A DNA stretch of 6,380 nucleotides from Clostridia bacterium (lineage in GTDB: Bacteria > Bacillota_A > Clostridia > Oscillospirales > CAG-272). Below the pieces are notes generated by a model that worked only from the letters and a program-made list of their open reading frames with translations, was not told where the DNA came from and made no database searches. Numbering within the stretch: position 1 is the first letter of the stretch; every line of letters starts with the position of its first letter. The stretch lies in assembly GCA_017411885.1 (NCBI GenBank), contig JAFQPF010000234.1:1-6380 (forward strand), given 5' to 3'. Positions 5,376 to 6,380 of the stretch are shown piece by piece. Position numbers and translations under genes: made by a program.

Positions 5376-6110
5376 TCAGCCCACACTTAAATAAAAATCG
5401 AGCACCGAATACGCAATACCTGCGGCAAGCTTCTGCTGATATACAGAGTCGCAAAGTCTTTCGCATTCCTCGGTATTTGAAATAAATCCGCATTCGATAA
5501 GCACAGATGCGTTTTTCATTCGGTCAAGCAGATATATTGACGAGCTTGCCTTCTTGTTTTCTCTCATATTTTCAAGCTCAAAGCGTGTGCTTATATTGTT
5601 TTTCACAATATCCGCGAGCCTGCGGCTGTTATCGTTATTCGGCGAATACCATATCTGCAGACCGCGGCATACCTCTTGCGGAAATTTATTCATATGAATT
5701 GACAAAAACAGGGCATCGGGACTATTTTCGGCAAGCTCAAGCCGACGCCTTAGATCTGTCATCTTGCGCTTCCCCTTTTCGGCATCCTCGCCGAGCGATA
5801 TATCGCTTTCACGCGTCATTATCACGTCAACGCTTAAGAGCGCGAGCATTTCCTCAAGCCTTTTTGACAGCTCAAGATTAAGCTCCTTTTCAAGCCTGCC
5901 GTTTATGCCGGTAGCGCCCCCGTCCTCTCCACCGTGACCGGGATCTATTATCACCATTTTTGATTTTACCTCACCGACAGAAGCCGAAAGAGAAAGATCG
6001 CGCTTGCCAAAAGTATATCCGGTATATCCGAGCATTGCGGCTATAAGGGCAAAAACAAGCGAAAACAGCACAAGCTTTAATATAAACCTTCCTTTGATCT
6101 TAGCAGACAT
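5376..6110 (-). CDS. cwlD: N-acetylmuramoyl-L-alanine amidase, CwlD-like
   Basis: Amidase_3-family zinc enzymes cut the bond between muramic acid and L-alanine in peptidoglycan. CwlD does so in the spore cortex, where the product becomes muramic-delta-lactam needed for germination. The 244 residues have a short cytoplasmic start, one membrane segment (about 10-32) and an exported catalytic domain from about 50. Zinc ligands and catalytic residues are seen: His59 (DPGHGGEDGG), Glu74 (LEKELNLE), His139 (LSIHMN) and Glu206 (LIECGFISN). VIMTRESD, KRKMTDLRRR and SSIYLLDRMKNASVLIE resemble B. subtilis CwlD, as do the length and single catalytic domain without SPOR, SH3 or LysM repeats. ATG 6110-6108 is chosen because AAAGGAG (6122-6116) precedes it by 5 bases; a reading from TTG 6194 would add 28 residues without such a site. 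The amidase family is secure; CwlD over another Amidase_3 is inferred. Confidence 0.9.
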   Translation of the reverse strand: MSAKIKGRFILKLVLFSLVFALIAAMLGYTGYTFGKRDLSLSASVGEVKSKMVIIDPGHGGEDGGATGINGRLEKELNLELSKRLEEMLALLSVDVIMTRESDISLGEDAEKGKRKMTDLRRRLELAENSPDALFLSIHMNKFPQEVCRGLQIWYSPNNDNSRRLADIVKNNISTRFELENMRENKKASSSIYLLDRMKNASVLIECGFISNTEECERLCDSVYQQKLAAGIAYSVLDFYLSVG

Positions 6111-6115
6111 ACGTA

Positions 6116-6122
6116 CTCCTTT
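6116..6122 (-). promoter_or_regulatory. Ribosome-binding site that fixes the amidase start
   Basis: On the minus strand AAAGGAG lies 5 bases before ATG 6110-6108. It places the start 28 codons inside the longest open frame and directly before a typical membrane-anchor N-terminus (MSAKIKGRF). Confidence 0.8.
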
Positions 6123-6142
6123 GTGTTTATTCTTATAACTAA

Positions 6143-6172
6143 TATTTATGCCAAAGGTATCAAAAGCTATGC
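6143..6172 (-). promoter_or_regulatory. Possible sigma-E-like sporulation promoter of the amidase
   Basis: On the minus strand GCATAGC (6172-6166) and CATAAATA (6150-6143) are 15 bases apart, resembling the B. subtilis sigma-E pattern KMATATT, N14-15, CATACANT at most core positions. The predicted start near 6136 gives a leader of about 26 bases. cwlD is expressed during sporulation in B. subtilis, which agrees. A sigma-A alternative, TTGACC (6194-6189) with CATAGC (6171-6166) 17 bases on, has a poor -10. The motif is short and degenerate, so confidence is low. Confidence 0.35.
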
Positions 6173-6210
6173 ACAGGACAACGTAAAGGGTCAAAATATT
6201 TTGCTCACAC

Positions 6211-6238
6211 TTGCATTTTTTCTAAATTGTGTTACAAT
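6211..6238 (+). promoter_or_regulatory. Probable extended -10 promoter of rimM
   Basis: TACAAT (6233-6238) is preceded by TGTG plus one base (extended -10). A weak TTGCAT -35 (6211-6216) lies 16 bases upstream. Predicted start is near 6245, giving a leader of about 25 bases. The core is almost identical to that of the kinase promoter. Confidence 0.65.
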
Positions 6239-6270
6239 ATATCATAAACAAACGGTAAAGGAATCTTAAT

Positions 6271-6380
6271 ATGGCAGAAAAAGAAAAATATCTCGAATGC
6301 GGAAAGATAATAAACACGCACGGCGTGCGCGGAAACTTAAAGATCGAATCCTGGTGCGATTCGCTCGACGTATTCTGCGC
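6271..6380 (+). CDS. rimM: Ribosome maturation factor RimM, 5' part (runs off the right edge)
   Basis: RimM binds ribosomal protein S19 and assists late assembly of the 30S head and 16S rRNA processing in the cytoplasm. Only 36 residues are visible, but LECGKIINTHGVRGNLKIES followed by WCDS is the RimM N-terminal signature (beta-barrel domain, GxIxxxHGxxGxxK). AAAGGA (6257-6262) lies 8 bases before the ATG. In many Firmicutes rimM follows rpsP and a KH-domain gene and precedes trmD and rplS. Here it begins a plus-strand unit with its own promoter, divergent from the amidase, and no rpsP is directly upstream. What follows is outside the window. Confidence 0.9.
   Translation, partial: MAEKEKYLECGKIINTHGVRGNLKIESWCDSLDVFC

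Noticed and set aside
5370..5388. AAGTG/CACTT hairpin as a terminator at the radA-amidase junction
   Set aside because: Only 5 bp with a 9-base loop, AT-rich, and no proper T-tract after it on either strand.
5507..5881. 124-codon plus-strand open frame within the amidase gene
   Set aside because: It is antisense to the catalytic domain, whose zinc ligands are all present. The frame has no family motif or supporting start signal.

Overview
The window looks like ordinary chromosomal DNA of a Gram-positive anaerobe of the class Clostridia, perhaps the Oscillospiraceae/Ruminococcus side. This rests on moderate base composition, purine-rich GGAG/AAAGGA ribosome-binding sites before nearly every gene, sigma-A promoters with the Firmicutes-type extended -10 (TRTGn), and a CwlD-like sporulation amidase. 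The lineage is inferred from sequence style, not from a search. There is no tRNA, rRNA, CRISPR array, insertion sequence or phage gene, and all genes belong to well-known families.

Layout. Positions 1-1332 (minus strand) hold a two-gene unit: ychF (ribosome-associated OBG-family ATPase), then the 5' part of rnhA (RNase HI, TTG start), which runs off the left edge. A 301-base divergent intergenic region (1333-1633) follows. It carries the ychF promoter on the minus strand. On the plus strand it carries a full-consensus promoter preceded by four direct TTCA(C/G) repeats spaced exactly 11 bases, the geometry of PhoB/PhoP-type response-regulator operators. That promoter drives an OmpR/PhoB-family response regulator (1634-2326), which is closed by a 19-bp intrinsic terminator. 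A separate extended -10 promoter then drives the sensor histidine kinase (real start about 2476), followed 14 bases later by radA (3990-5375). radA abuts the stop codon of the convergent cwlD-like amidase (5376-6110, minus) with no intervening base. A 160-base divergent region then leads into the start of rimM (6271 onward, plus), which has its own promoter.

How the parts relate. The regulator and kinase are very probably a cognate two-component system. They are nevertheless transcribed separately: the regulator appears autoregulated through the 11-base repeat array, while the kinase shares a transcript with the DNA-repair gene radA. The amidase has a possible sigma-E-like promoter, fitting a mother-cell role in spore cortex modification. 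The rest are housekeeping genes. I see no new multi-gene system. The most informative signals are regulatory: the operator-like array, the split two-component transcription unit, the nearly identical kinase and rimM promoter cores, and the abutting convergent stops of radA and the amidase.
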